NCBI GenBank assembly: GCA_007119405.1
Contig: SKPT01000601.1
Coordinates: 1-14,780 of the forward strand
Length of the DNA stretch: 14,780 nt
DNA from: Phycisphaeraceae bacterium
Lineage (GTDB): Bacteria > Planctomycetota > Phycisphaerae > Phycisphaerales > Phycisphaeraceae
Direction: 5' to 3'
Every line of letters begins with the position of its first letter. The first letter of the stretch is position 1. The notes beneath the pieces were generated by a model that did no database searches, had not been told where the DNA came from, and worked only from the letters and a program-made list of their open reading frames with translations. Below are positions 8,054 to 14,780 of this stretch, one piece after another. A program made the translations under genes and the position numbers.

Positions 8054-9366
8054 GCCAGGCCCTGTCGCACGACGCGGATCGGACCGCCTCACCCGTGCTG
8101 GCGCGGAGCGCCTACCCCAGCGCGGCGCTGCTGACGCTCGTTCCCCTGGCGGCGCTGGTGGCCCGGCTCGTCGCCGACAGCGACCCGCTGCGCGCAACGC
8201 TGGTGGTCGCGGCCTGCGCGGTCGCGACGGCGGGCCTGGCGGCGCAGCACGTCGCGCGGCACGGGCTGGTGCCCCCGCGCCTCGCGTGCAGCGCCCCCCA
8301 CCTCGGGCTGTTCCTGCTCGCGATGTTGATCGGCGCCTACGGGCTCGCTCTGGGCCTGTGGCGGGGTAACGACGCCTACTACCTGGCCGCGGGCGCCTAC
8401 CACTGGGCCGTGGAGCTGCTCGCGATCGCGCTGCTGACCAGCGCCCTGACGCACCGCCTGCCCGCCGGGGAGATGGTCCGCCTTTGCGCGGTGATGGGCC
8501 TGGTGCTCGGAACCGTGTCCGTCATCGCCATCGCCGGCGGCTACGCGGGCGTGGTGCAGCACGGCGGGCACTTCGTCGGCGGCGGCAGCGAGGGGATCTG
8601 GCTGTTCAACGCGGGCCTGATGTTCCCCCAGATCCTGCTGATCTACGTCCTGGCGGCGCTCTGGTTCAGCCGCGACACCCCCGCCATCACGCGCCGGGCG
8701 CTGATCGTCGCGGCCATCATCCTCACCATCGTCCTGGTGATGACCTTCAAACGCACCATGTGGCTGACCACGCTCATCGCCGTGGCGGTGCTCTGGCTGC
8801 CCCACGCGCGCCTGCTCTGGCTGACGGTCGTGCTGAGCCTGATCGCGGCCGCGGGCATCACCTACGCCGTCATGGACGCAAGCCGGGTTTTTTCCCTCCT
8901 GGATTTCCTGACCTACAACCCCGAGTACCGCGTCACGGACACCATGGCCGATCGCTCGCGCCAGCTCGCCGACGTCTGGCGCTACGTGCCCGCCCAGCCG
9001 CTGGGCCACGGCATGGGCGCCGAGTTTCACACCTTCGCCCCCGGCAGCGAGCAGCGCGTCGACGTGCACTACATCCACAACATCTACCTGACCTGTCTGC
9101 TGCAGTTCGGCCTGCCGGCGACCGTGCTGGCGGTGCAGCTCTGGTTCGTCTTCGCCACGCGCACGATCCGCGCGATCGGCCGGGCCCCCGCCTGGGACTG
9201 GCTGCTGCGGGCAACCCTCGCCTCGCTGGTCGTCTTCGCCCTCAGCGGCACCACGCTCAACGCCACCCACACCGTGTGGATGGGCCTGGCCGTCGGCCTC
9301 GGCGCCGCGGCCATCACCGCCAGCGCCCGGGCCGCCGCCAACCGCGACGCCGCACATATCCCCTGA
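8050..9366 (+). CDS. O-antigen polymerase/ligase-like membrane protein (Wzy_C type)
   Basis: The 438-residue inner-membrane protein has about 10-12 hydrophobic segments and probably polymerises flipped repeat units in the periplasm (Wzy role), though a WaaL-type ligase is possible. Family marks are a TFKRTMWL motif with Arg235 in a transmembrane helix, a large periplasmic loop (about 270-345), and HNIYLTCLLQFGLP with His343-Asn344, matching the H-N-x-x-L-x-x-x-x-x-x-G-x-x pattern of the Wzy_C/O-antigen ligase family. GHGMGAEF before it is also typical. Its place as last gene beside the flippase, with a Wzz-like protein in the locus, favours polymerase. The ATG overlaps the stop of sulfotransferase 2. 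A T6 run at 8887-8892 lies inside the gene. The coding region ends 28 bases before a strong palindrome. Confidence 0.8.
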   Translation: MSQALSHDADRTASPVLARSAYPSAALLTLVPLAALVARLVADSDPLRATLVVAACAVATAGLAAQHVARHGLVPPRLACSAPHLGLFLLAMLIGAYGLALGLWRGNDAYYLAAGAYHWAVELLAIALLTSALTHRLPAGEMVRLCAVMGLVLGTVSVIAIAGGYAGVVQHGGHFVGGGSEGIWLFNAGLMFPQILLIYVLAALWFSRDTPAITRRALIVAAIILTIVLVMTFKRTMWLTTLIAVAVLWLPHARLLWLTVVLSLIAAAGITYAVMDASRVFSLLDFLTYNPEYRVTDTMADRSRQLADVWRYVPAQPLGHGMGAEFHTFAPGSEQRVDVHYIHNIYLTCLLQFGLPATVLAVQLWFVFATRTIRAIGRAPAWDWLLRATLASLVVFALSGTTLNATHTVWMGLAVGLGAAAITASARAAANRDAAHIP

Positions 9367-9394
9367 TGCGGCTCCATATCAAGGCCTGGGGTCG

Positions 9395-9462
9395 GGGTGC
9401 CACGGCTTGACCCGCAGGGCAAGCCGTGCGTCGGTCGAGCATCGCACGGGGTACTGGCACCC
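9395..9462. terminator. Nested palindrome between convergent genes, likely bidirectional terminator or dispersed element
   Basis: CACGGCTTG (9401-9409) and CAAGCCGTG (9420-9428) are perfect inverted repeats. Inside them CCC (9411-9413) pairs with GGG (9417-9419), leaving a three-base loop and a bulged A at 9410. An outer pair, GGGTGCC (9395-9401) and GGCACCC (9456-9462), encloses the whole. The element lies 28 bases after the polymerase stop and six bases after the hydrolase stop. There is no T-run. Position suggests shared termination; the form also resembles a REP-like dispersed palindrome. Confidence 0.55.
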
Positions 9463-9468
9463 GAGCCG

Positions 9469-10563
9469 CTACGAATGCGGTGCCGGGCTCGCGGAACCGA
9501 CGGGCGACGCCTCGACCCCCGTCGCCAGCACCGGCACGCCCGCCTCCAGCGCCGCGGCGAGGTTGGCCGCCTCGTAGCTGTCGGCCTGCTCCAGACGCTG
9601 CACGGCCGACGGATGCACGAACTGCCGATGCCCCGGCTTGATCCGCCGCGGCCGACTCAGCCCCGGCACGCGGTGAATCAGCCAGCGCGAGTCGTGCAGC
9701 CTCGCCAGGGCGTCCGGGCCCAGCTCGCCCGCCACGCGATCCGTGTCAAACGCCAGCCCCGTGGCGCCGGCGCGGTCGATCATCCACGCCAGCGTGATGC
9801 CGGACAGCCCGGCCTCGGCATACCCGCCGCCGACGTCGCTGTGCACGCCGGCGAACCACACCTGCTCCACGCCCCGCCGCTGGGCCGCCTCGCCCCACAA
9901 CGACGGCTGAAACGCCCGGCGCTGCTCGTCGATCGCCAGCGCGTGGCAGGCACGGCGGACGCGGCTGGACAGCGCCACGTCGTGGAACTGATGCCGGCGG
10001 TTGACCAGCCGTGCCACCGGCCCCAGCGAACTGGGGATGCCCAGCGCACCGACCGTGTCCCAGACGCCCAGGAACGCGATCGCCTCGAGCTCGCGGCTGT
10101 AGTTCCGCCGAAACGACCGCGACTGCGGCGCCCGCGGGTGCGACGCCGGGTCGCGGGCGCGGTACAGCCGCATCGCCTGGTCGATCTGATCCTCGTGCCG
10201 CGGCTCGAGCAGGCCGCAGTTGCGCAGCAGCCCGGCGAGGCTGCGGGCCGTGTAGGCCCCGCGGCTGAAGCCGAACAGCCAGTAGCTGTCGCCCGGCTCG
10301 TACTCGCGGATGAGCCAGCGGTAGGCCTGCTTGATGTTGTCGTCCAGCCCCCAGCCCAGGCCCCCACCGAGCAGCCGGCTCAGCCGCCGCGCCAGTCGGC
10401 TTCGGCTGACGTCGGTGCCGACGCCCGGCTGGTAGTAGATGCGCTGCGCGGCGCCGTGGGCGTCGCGATCGGCCAGCAGGTTGCACAGTTTCCAGACGTT
10501 CGACGGCTCGCCGGTGTCCTCACTCTGCCAGGTGCCGTCACAGCAGACGATCAGGTGCTTCAT
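9469..10563 (-). CDS. DUF2235 alpha/beta-hydrolase (Tle1-related fold)
   Basis: The 364-residue protein is a member of the DUF2235 group of serine hydrolases, whose best-known members are Tle1 phospholipase effectors of type VI secretion. Seen motifs: CCDGTW (8-13) near the N-terminus, the nucleophile elbow GFSRG (98-102, Ser100) followed by AYTAR, VWDTVG (168-172, Asp169 as likely acid), and HSDVGGGY (241-248, His241 as likely base). There is no signal peptide or membrane segment, so it is probably cytoplasmic. It shows no PAAR, VgrG or immunity gene beside it, so an effector role is not supported. An intracellular lipase or esterase is the cautious call. Start ATG at 10563 lies directly before the first core strand; the in-frame ATG at 10614 overlaps the predicted promoter. 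It is convergent with the polysaccharide operon and appears monocistronic. Confidence 0.85.
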   Translation of the reverse strand: MKHLIVCCDGTWQSEDTGEPSNVWKLCNLLADRDAHGAAQRIYYQPGVGTDVSRSRLARRLSRLLGGGLGWGLDDNIKQAYRWLIREYEPGDSYWLFGFSRGAYTARSLAGLLRNCGLLEPRHEDQIDQAMRLYRARDPASHPRAPQSRSFRRNYSRELEAIAFLGVWDTVGALGIPSSLGPVARLVNRRHQFHDVALSSRVRRACHALAIDEQRRAFQPSLWGEAAQRRGVEQVWFAGVHSDVGGGYAEAGLSGITLAWMIDRAGATGLAFDTDRVAGELGPDALARLHDSRWLIHRVPGLSRPRRIKPGHRQFVHPSAVQRLEQADSYEAANLAAALEAGVPVLATGVEASPVGSASPAPHS

Positions 10564-10612
10564 GAGCCGGCTCGCCTGTAGGGCCGAACCATCCCGCCGG
10601 CCGAGGGCGCGC

Positions 10613-10640
10613 ACTTTACCGCGTGCCAGGCCCGGGGCAA
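10613..10640 (-). promoter_or_regulatory. Candidate promoter of the DUF2235 gene
   Basis: On the minus strand, TTGCCC (10640-10635) is separated by 16 bases from TAAAGT (10618-10613). A start near 10606 would leave a leader of about 43 bases before the ATG at 10563. The boxes fit the sigma-70 consensus moderately well and stand out in G+C-rich DNA. Confidence 0.45.
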
Positions 10641-10665
10641 GCCTGCCGACGCGGCCGCGGCGTGC

Positions 10666-10935
10666 TCAGGGCTCCTCGCTGCGCACCGGCGGCGCCGCCA
10701 GGTCCGCCAGGCCGGGCTCCGGGTTCCGCCCATCGCCTGGCGACCCGGCCGCGGACGGCGGCAACAGCACGTCCTGAAGCCGGGCCGACCCGACGGCCAG
10801 CGCGTCTGCCCACAGCAGCAGTCGCCCGCCCGACCACAGCAGCGCCCGGATCGTCACGCCCGCCGCGCGCCCGGTGAACGCCGCCAGCAGCACCCGGCAG
10901 TCACGCCGGAGACCGGTTATCGGAGCTTCCGCCAT
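10666..10935 (-). CDS. Doubtful small hypothetical protein, 89 residues
   Basis: I do not recognise this product. An ATG at 10935, preceded by GGTGAG at very short spacing, opens an 89-residue frame with a basic N-terminus, two moderately hydrophobic stretches (about 14-35 and 38-55) and a Pro/Gly-rich tail. The frame stays open far upstream of the ATG, which is common by chance in such G+C-rich DNA. It lies between the hydrolase and the peptidase on the same strand. If it is not real, bases 10564-11093 (530 bases) hold no gene, only the hydrolase promoter and a six-pair hairpin at 11057-11073. Confidence 0.3.
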   Translation of the reverse strand: MAEAPITGLRRDCRVLLAAFTGRAAGVTIRALLWSGGRLLLWADALAVGSARLQDVLLPPSAAGSPGDGRNPEPGLADLAAPPVRSEEP

Positions 10936-11093
10936 GCACTCACCATCGGCGCACCAGCGGAGCGACAACAGTGGCGCCGGACGCATTGGCCCATTCGTTC
11001 GTCTTATCGGGCCATCCGCAGCGGGTGTGTCCGTCGCAGCGATCGCGCCTGTCCTGACGGCCAGCGCGGCCGTGCCGGTGCGCCCCGCCCGGC

Positions 11094-11663
11094 TCAGCGC
11101 AGGTCTTCGACGAAGTAGCCCCAGGAGTCGGCGTTGTTCTTGCCCTGGTTGCTGTTGGAGATGGCCAGGCCCCGGCACGGCACCGGGCCGTAGGCGTGGT
11201 CGTCGGTGCCGATGACCAGGTGTGAGAGCTCGTGGACGAGGGTCTGGAACTTGGTGTCGCCGGCGACAAGGGGGTTTGGCCGGTAGGTCGGCGCGGTCGA
11301 GAAGCTCAGGTCGAGCGTGATCGTGAAGCCCTGGCCCTGAGCCGTGGTCAGGTTCGTGTAGGCGTTCCACCCCCCGGTCGGCTGATGGGCGGCGGCGAAG
11401 GTGTCGGCGTCGCGCCGCTTCCAGTGCTCGCAGTTGATCGTGATCGGCGTCGTGTTGATCACGCTCGCGAAGCGGCTGAGCTGCCCGGCAAGCTGCGCCT
11501 TGAATCCCTGCGACGAGTCACCGAACCAGAGCTGGCACTGGTTGTCCGCCGCGCCGCTGCGCACGGACGCGGCGGCGCTGCGCAGCGTCGTGATGATCGG
11601 CCCCTGGAGGTTGCGGACGGTCGCCTGGTCGCCCGGGCCGAGTGTTCCGAGGATGAATCCCAT
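11094..11663 (-). CDS. M35/aspzincin-type zinc metallo-endopeptidase, minimal form
   Basis: The 189-residue protein carries the full aspzincin signature: HELSH at 144-148 (His144 and His148 as zinc ligands, Glu145 as catalytic base) followed by GTDDHAYG at 152-159, where Asp155 is the expected third ligand and Tyr158 the transition-state residue. A NADSWGYF segment (177-184) also recurs in this family (deuterolysin and lysine-specific peptidases). The N-terminal 100 residues carry no recognised domain. No signal peptide, propeptide or membrane segment is present, unlike fungal secreted members, so it may act inside the cell or leave by a non-Sec route. Three cysteines (43, 78, 163) are present. 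Start: ATG at 11663 has AGGAG seven bases upstream; the earlier in-frame ATG at 11780 lies in the predicted -35 box. The catalytic class is well supported; the substrate is unknown. Confidence 0.8.
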   Translation of the reverse strand: MGFILGTLGPGDQATVRNLQGPIITTLRSAAASVRSGAADNQCQLWFGDSSQGFKAQLAGQLSRFASVINTTPITINCEHWKRRDADTFAAAHQPTGGWNAYTNLTTAQGQGFTITLDLSFSTAPTYRPNPLVAGDTKFQTLVHELSHLVIGTDDHAYGPVPCRGLAISNSNQGKNNADSWGYFVEDLR

Positions 11664-11750
11664 GTCGGCGCTCCTGTGGGAGGTGGGCGAGGGGGCAGGG
11701 GCCGTCGGCTTGCCCGACCGGATCGATTCCCGTGCATGTCGACCCGCAGC

Positions 11751-11780
11751 AGTATGACAAGCCCGCCGCAGCCGGGTCAA
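11751..11780 (-). promoter_or_regulatory. Candidate promoter of the aspzincin peptidase gene
   Basis: On the minus strand TTGACC (11780-11775) and CATACT (11756-11751) are 18 bases apart, a fair sigma-70 type match. A start near 11744 gives a leader of about 80 bases to the ATG at 11663. It lies just downstream of the secreted-protein gene, so the peptidase need not be read through from it. Confidence 0.5.
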
Positions 11781-11845
11781 GCGTTATTGGCAAACCTCGG
11801 CCCCGGCGACCCGCTGACGCGTCACCGGCCCGGCGACGCACGCGA

Positions 11846-13408
11846 TCACCGCCCATGCACGCGGCGCACGTGCTCGGCGACCTCAGCCTCGCTGGGCTTG
11901 GGGTTGGGCACCCACCGGCCACGCCCGTTGTGCCAGACGAACATCCGCGGATCGCCCGCCATCGGCTGCTCCGGCGCGCTGTCGCGATACTTGTGCCACA
12001 TCGCGTCCACGAACGGGTCGAACGTGCTGCCCTCGGCCGACGGCCGGGCCTGCTCGCCGCGATGCTCGGCGTAAGGGTCCTCCTGCGCCATCCAGCGGTC
12101 GACGTAGTCGAAGTACGCGTCGTGGTTCCACAGCTCGATCTGCCCCATCAGCCGCACCGCCAGGGCCGTGCCCACCCACGCCCGCGCGTTGCAGCAGATG
12201 CGGTAACTCTCGCTGGAGCGATCCCAGCGCTCCCACTCGCTGGGGTGCTTGTGCTCGTACCGGTCGCGCCGCCCGTGGTGCTGCACCATCCAGTACAGCG
12301 CGGTCTGCCCCGCCCAGCCGGTGCCGTAGTAGGTCTGGGCGTCCTCGTGGAATACGACGTTACCCGGCAGGTCGCGCAACTCCGGCGCGTCGAGCATCAG
12401 GCTGGCCAGCAGCACCGGCCACTTGCGCCCGCTCGTGTGCCCGCCGCCCCAGTTCCAGCTCGCCCCGACCTGCGCCACGCCCCAGTTGTCGATGCCGTAC
12501 TGCACCAGCCCGATCAGCAGCTTCTCCTTGCGCTCGCGTGGCTCATCCAGCAGCAGCATCAAGCTGGCGATCGACACCAGCCGGCTGTGCTCGCGGCCGT
12601 AGTTGGGCTGGTTCTCGTTGGGGTTGAGCTGCTGCTGCTGCCAGTTCGAGACGTGCTCGAGCCAGGGCCGCTCAAAGTAGCGCTCCATCTGCTCCCAGTC
12701 CTCGGGCACGCGCAGCTCGTAGGCCGGGGTGTACGCGTCCTCGTCCACGGACGGGGCTTCAAGGTTCAGGAGCAGGTCCCATTGCAGGTCCGACGCCCGG
12801 TAGATGGGCTTGTCGAAGCCGGCGTACGGCGGGCGGAACGCGTCGGCCGGCGGGGCCTCGTCCAACACCGTCAGCACGGCCGCGGCCTTGAGCACGTTCT
12901 GGCTCTGCTTCTCCGAGTCCCACATGATCTTGTGCGGGAAGTTGGCCACCGGCAGCGACGCGTTGCTGATCGTCGAGACCAGCGAACGGTTCGAATCGAT
13001 CTCGATCGGGAAGCGCACCGTCCGGCTCTCGTCGTACGTCTGGCTGCGCGAGTCGTAGCCCTGTCGGCCGCCGGCCTCGAGCACGATCATCGAGCCGTGG
13101 CGCATGCGGTTGTCGTTGCGCAGGCTCGTGTCGCCCCAGACGTTCTCCGGCGTGTCGATGTGCGCGTCCTCCGGCGCCGGGCCCGGGGCCGGGTCCACCT
13201 CCACCACCGTCACCGGCCCGACGGCCCACCAGTCGCCGGTGACGAACTGGCCCACCTCGTACTCGCGATCGAACGTCCACGTGATGCCGTGCTGGGAGAT
13301 CTGCCTGGCCATCTGCTGCTGCCCCTGCTCCTGCGCACCCGCCACGGACGGCCCGGCCGCCAGCGCCGCGAGACACGTCAACCACGTATTCAGTCGCCTG
13401 CGTTTCAT
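11846..13408 (-). CDS. Secreted protein of unknown function, possibly carbohydrate-related
   Basis: The 520-residue protein starts with a classical Sec signal peptide: MKRRR, a hydrophobic core to about residue 20, and likely cleavage after VAGA (25). The mature N-terminus holds GITWTFDREYEVGQF (41-55) and GDWWAVGPVTVVEV (58-71), a beta-rich stretch I recall from secreted proteins of Verrucomicrobia and Planctomycetes. The rest is mainly helical and Trp-rich, with ASWNWGGGHTSGRKWP (316-331) and LMGQIELWNHDAYFDYVDRWM-like text at 420-440, suggesting an alpha/alpha toroid as in some polysaccharide lyases and glycoside hydrolases. No catalytic residues can be named with confidence. Start: ATG at 13408 has AAGGAG eight bases upstream; the longer frame from 13507 runs into the tRNA leader and lacks a ribosome site. 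It follows the tRNA-Thr gene by 100 bases on the same strand. Confidence 0.8.
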   Translation of the reverse strand: MKRRRLNTWLTCLAALAAGPSVAGAQEQGQQQMARQISQHGITWTFDREYEVGQFVTGDWWAVGPVTVVEVDPAPGPAPEDAHIDTPENVWGDTSLRNDNRMRHGSMIVLEAGGRQGYDSRSQTYDESRTVRFPIEIDSNRSLVSTISNASLPVANFPHKIMWDSEKQSQNVLKAAAVLTVLDEAPPADAFRPPYAGFDKPIYRASDLQWDLLLNLEAPSVDEDAYTPAYELRVPEDWEQMERYFERPWLEHVSNWQQQQLNPNENQPNYGREHSRLVSIASLMLLLDEPRERKEKLLIGLVQYGIDNWGVAQVGASWNWGGGHTSGRKWPVLLASLMLDAPELRDLPGNVVFHEDAQTYYGTGWAGQTALYWMVQHHGRRDRYEHKHPSEWERWDRSSESYRICCNARAWVGTALAVRLMGQIELWNHDAYFDYVDRWMAQEDPYAEHRGEQARPSAEGSTFDPFVDAMWHKYRDSAPEQPMAGDPRMFVWHNGRGRWVPNPKPSEAEVAEHVRRVHGR

Positions 13409-13508
13409 TATCGGTTCTCCTTGGCCGGTCGCGTCTGAAGCGGGAATCCGCCGCGACTTGCCGCATCCCGCCCACCGGCCGGCCGCGCGGGGGCGCTGCG
13501 GTTCCAAC

Positions 13509-13581
13509 AGCCACCTGCCGGACTCGAACCGGCAACCTGCGGTTTACAAGACCGCTGCTCTGCCAATTGAGCTAAGGTGGC
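13509..13581 (-). tRNA. tRNA-Thr (anticodon UGU)
   Basis: The minus strand folds as a complete 73-base tRNA. The acceptor stem pairs GCCACCT with AGGTGGC, followed by a U discriminator and no encoded CCA. The D-arm begins TAGCTCAATTGGCAGAGC. The anticodon stem GCGGT/ACCGC closes the seven-base loop CTTGTAA, giving anticodon TGT (reads ACA). The T-arm is GCCGGTTCGAGTCCGGC. All conserved positions look normal, so it should be functional. Confidence 0.96.
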
Positions 13582-13599
13582 CTCCTTACCTGGCTGGAC

Positions 13600-13605
13600 A
13601 TTGTA
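13600..13605 (-). promoter_or_regulatory. -10 box of the tRNA-Thr promoter
   Basis: TACAAT on the minus strand (13605-13600) is one base from consensus and lies 18 bases before the tRNA 5' end, giving a short precursor leader. No good -35 box is visible upstream. Confidence 0.45.
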
Positions 13606-13698
13606 TCATCGTGCCACCGGCCGCCGGCCGGGCCTTGCAGGGCGGCCGCGGCCGCGTGGATCGGCCCTGGCGGTCGCACACCCGGGCAGGAGCAGCTC

Positions 13699-14780
13699 AT
13701 GAAAACGTGGCGCACGCTCGTGCCGGCCTGCTCGCTCATCGCCATCCTCAGCCTGGCCGCGCAGGCCCACGCGGCCGAGCGCGTCGTCGTCCTCGACACG
13801 ACCGGGTACTGGCGGCTGCACCACGCCCTCGCCCCGCCGGTGATCGACCTGCCCGACGCGCTGACGCCCATCGAAATCAACGACTGGCTCGATCGGCCCA
13901 CGCCGACGCCCGGCCCCGACTGGCGCGAGCCCGCCTACGACGACCGCACGTGGGTGCGCGGCCCGGCACGCATTAAGGCACGCACGCCCTGGCTCGAGCA
14001 GTTGTCGATGCGCGCCCGCTTCACCGTCACCGACCCGCAGCGCGTCGAGGACCTGCGCCTGACCGTCGCCTACCACGGCGGCGTCGCCGTCTACCTCAAC
14101 GGGCGCCGGATCGCCCGCCAGCACCTGCCCGAGGATGAGCCCGTCGGGCAGACGCTGGCCGAGCCTTACCCGCGCGAGGCATTCGTCGCCGAGGCCGGCG
14201 GCATTTTGCAGGAGTGGGACGGACGCAACCGCGAGCGCAGCGCCGAGAACGAGCGTCGCCTGGCGCTGCGCACACGGACGCTCGAGGATCTGCCCATCCC
14301 CGCCGACGCGCTCGTCGAGGGCGTGAACGTCCTGGCGATCGCGATCCGCCGCGCGCCGTACCACGCGGCCGTGCACGAGCTGCGCCACGACGAGCCGGGC
14401 CGTCGCGGCAGCCGCTACAACCTGCCCTTCAACACCTGCGCGATTCAGCACGTCCAGCTCAGCGCCGCCCGGGGCGCCCGGGGCGTCGTCAGCGTCGAGG
14501 CGGTGCGGCCTGAGGGGGTGCAGGTGTTCAACAGCGACCCGCTGGCCACCGATTTCGATCTCGACTTCGCCGGGCCCAGCGAGCCGCTGTACCCGCTGCG
14601 CATCGTCGCGCCGCGTGGGGGCATCGCCTCGGGCAAGGTGGTGGTCGGCTCGCGCACCGCCATCGAGGGTCTGGCCGGCCGCGTCGACGGTGAGCTGCCC
14701 GTGACGCGCACGCGCGTGCGCTACGGCCTGCCGTGGGGCAGCGAGGAGGGCGTCTGGGGCCGGCAGTACACCTACTGGGA
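13699..14780 (+). CDS. Secreted protein, N-terminal part, with beta-sandwich and possible DUF4091-like region (runs off the window)
   Basis: Only the first 360 residues are visible; the frame is open to the right edge. A Sec signal peptide (MKTWRTLVPACSLIAILSL core, cleavage after AQAHA, residue 26) marks it as exported. Residues 119-144 hold LRLTVAYHGGVAVYLNG, the strand-and-YLNG pattern of galactose-binding-like jelly-roll domains found beside many glycoside hydrolases. Further on, SGKVVVGSRTAIEGL (about 312-326) and TRVRYGLPW (336-344) resemble the region leading into DUF4091 glycoside-hydrolase-like domains, but this is a recollection and not certain. Start: ATG at 13699 has AGGAG at 13688-13692, six bases upstream. 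It is divergent from the tRNA gene. A secreted enzyme or binding protein for polysaccharides is the best guess. Confidence 0.78.
   Translation, partial: MKTWRTLVPACSLIAILSLAAQAHAAERVVVLDTTGYWRLHHALAPPVIDLPDALTPIEINDWLDRPTPTPGPDWREPAYDDRTWVRGPARIKARTPWLEQLSMRARFTVTDPQRVEDLRLTVAYHGGVAVYLNGRRIARQHLPEDEPVGQTLAEPYPREAFVAEAGGILQEWDGRNRERSAENERRLALRTRTLEDLPIPADALVEGVNVLAIAIRRAPYHAAVHELRHDEPGRRGSRYNLPFNTCAIQHVQLSAARGARGVVSVEAVRPEGVQVFNSDPLATDFDLDFAGPSEPLYPLRIVAPRGGIASGKVVVGSRTAIEGLAGRVDGELPVTRTRVRYGLPWGSEEGVWGRQYTYW

Noticed and set aside
9397..10581. 394-residue plus-strand open frame opposite the DUF2235 gene
   Set aside because: Shadow of the hydrolase gene; it begins inside the palindrome and has no ribosome site or domain.
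11057..11073. Six-pair hairpin ACGGCC/GGCCGT after the aspzincin gene as a terminator
   Set aside because: Short stem with no T-run; such hairpins are frequent by chance at this base composition.
11732..13438. 568-residue plus-strand open frame opposite the secreted protein
   Set aside because: Composition is Arg/Val/His-rich without any motif; the minus-strand gene has a signal peptide and a strong ribosome site.
13409..13507. N-terminal extension of the 520-residue secreted protein starting at 13507
   Set aside because: It would place an Arg-rich segment ahead of a perfect signal peptide, has no ribosome site, and begins two bases from the tRNA gene.

Overview
The window is very G+C-rich, with codon third positions dominated by G and C, and dense genes. 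Gene content (a Wzx/Wzy-type polysaccharide locus with sulfotransferases, large secreted proteins with carbohydrate-related features, a solitary DUF2235 hydrolase, an aspzincin peptidase) and the style of the secreted proteins suggest a planctomycete, possibly of the Phycisphaerae type. This placement is an inference from protein style; no rRNA or other marker gene is present.

Left part (1-9366): a surface or exopolysaccharide assembly locus. A Wzz-like chain-length regulator (110-1306, minus) is transcribed divergently from a tight six-gene plus-strand operon: a GT-C membrane glycosyltransferase with four C-terminal DUF4214-like repeats (1402-3609), sulfotransferase 1 (3626-4669), a membrane-anchored family 2 glycosyltransferase (4666-5820), a Wzx-type flippase (5830-7122), sulfotransferase 2 (7151-8053) and a Wzy/ligase-type membrane protein (8050-9366). 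The likely logic is: the cytoplasmic glycosyltransferase builds a lipid-linked repeat unit, one or both sulfotransferases add sulfate from PAPS, Wzx flips it, Wzy polymerises it with length set by the Wzz-like protein, and the GT-C enzyme may decorate it from the periplasmic side. An initiating sugar-phosphate transferase, an outer-membrane exporter and a tyrosine kinase are not in the window.

Middle part (9367-11845): a nested palindrome separates the operon from convergent minus-strand genes: a DUF2235 alpha/beta hydrolase (9469-10563), a doubtful 89-residue ORF (10666-10935) and a small M35/aspzincin-type zinc peptidase (11094-11663). Candidate promoters precede the hydrolase and the peptidase.

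Right part (11846-14780): a secreted 520-residue protein of unknown function (minus), a tRNA-Thr(UGU) gene (minus), and the N-terminal 360 residues of another secreted protein (plus) that runs off the right edge and looks like a beta-sandwich plus a possible DUF4091-type region. No CRISPR array, insertion sequence, rRNA or phage gene was seen. The most unusual points are the pairing of two PAPS sulfotransferases with a Wzx/Wzy machine, the GT-C/DUF4214 fusion, and the divergent control region with two inverted TATGAT boxes.
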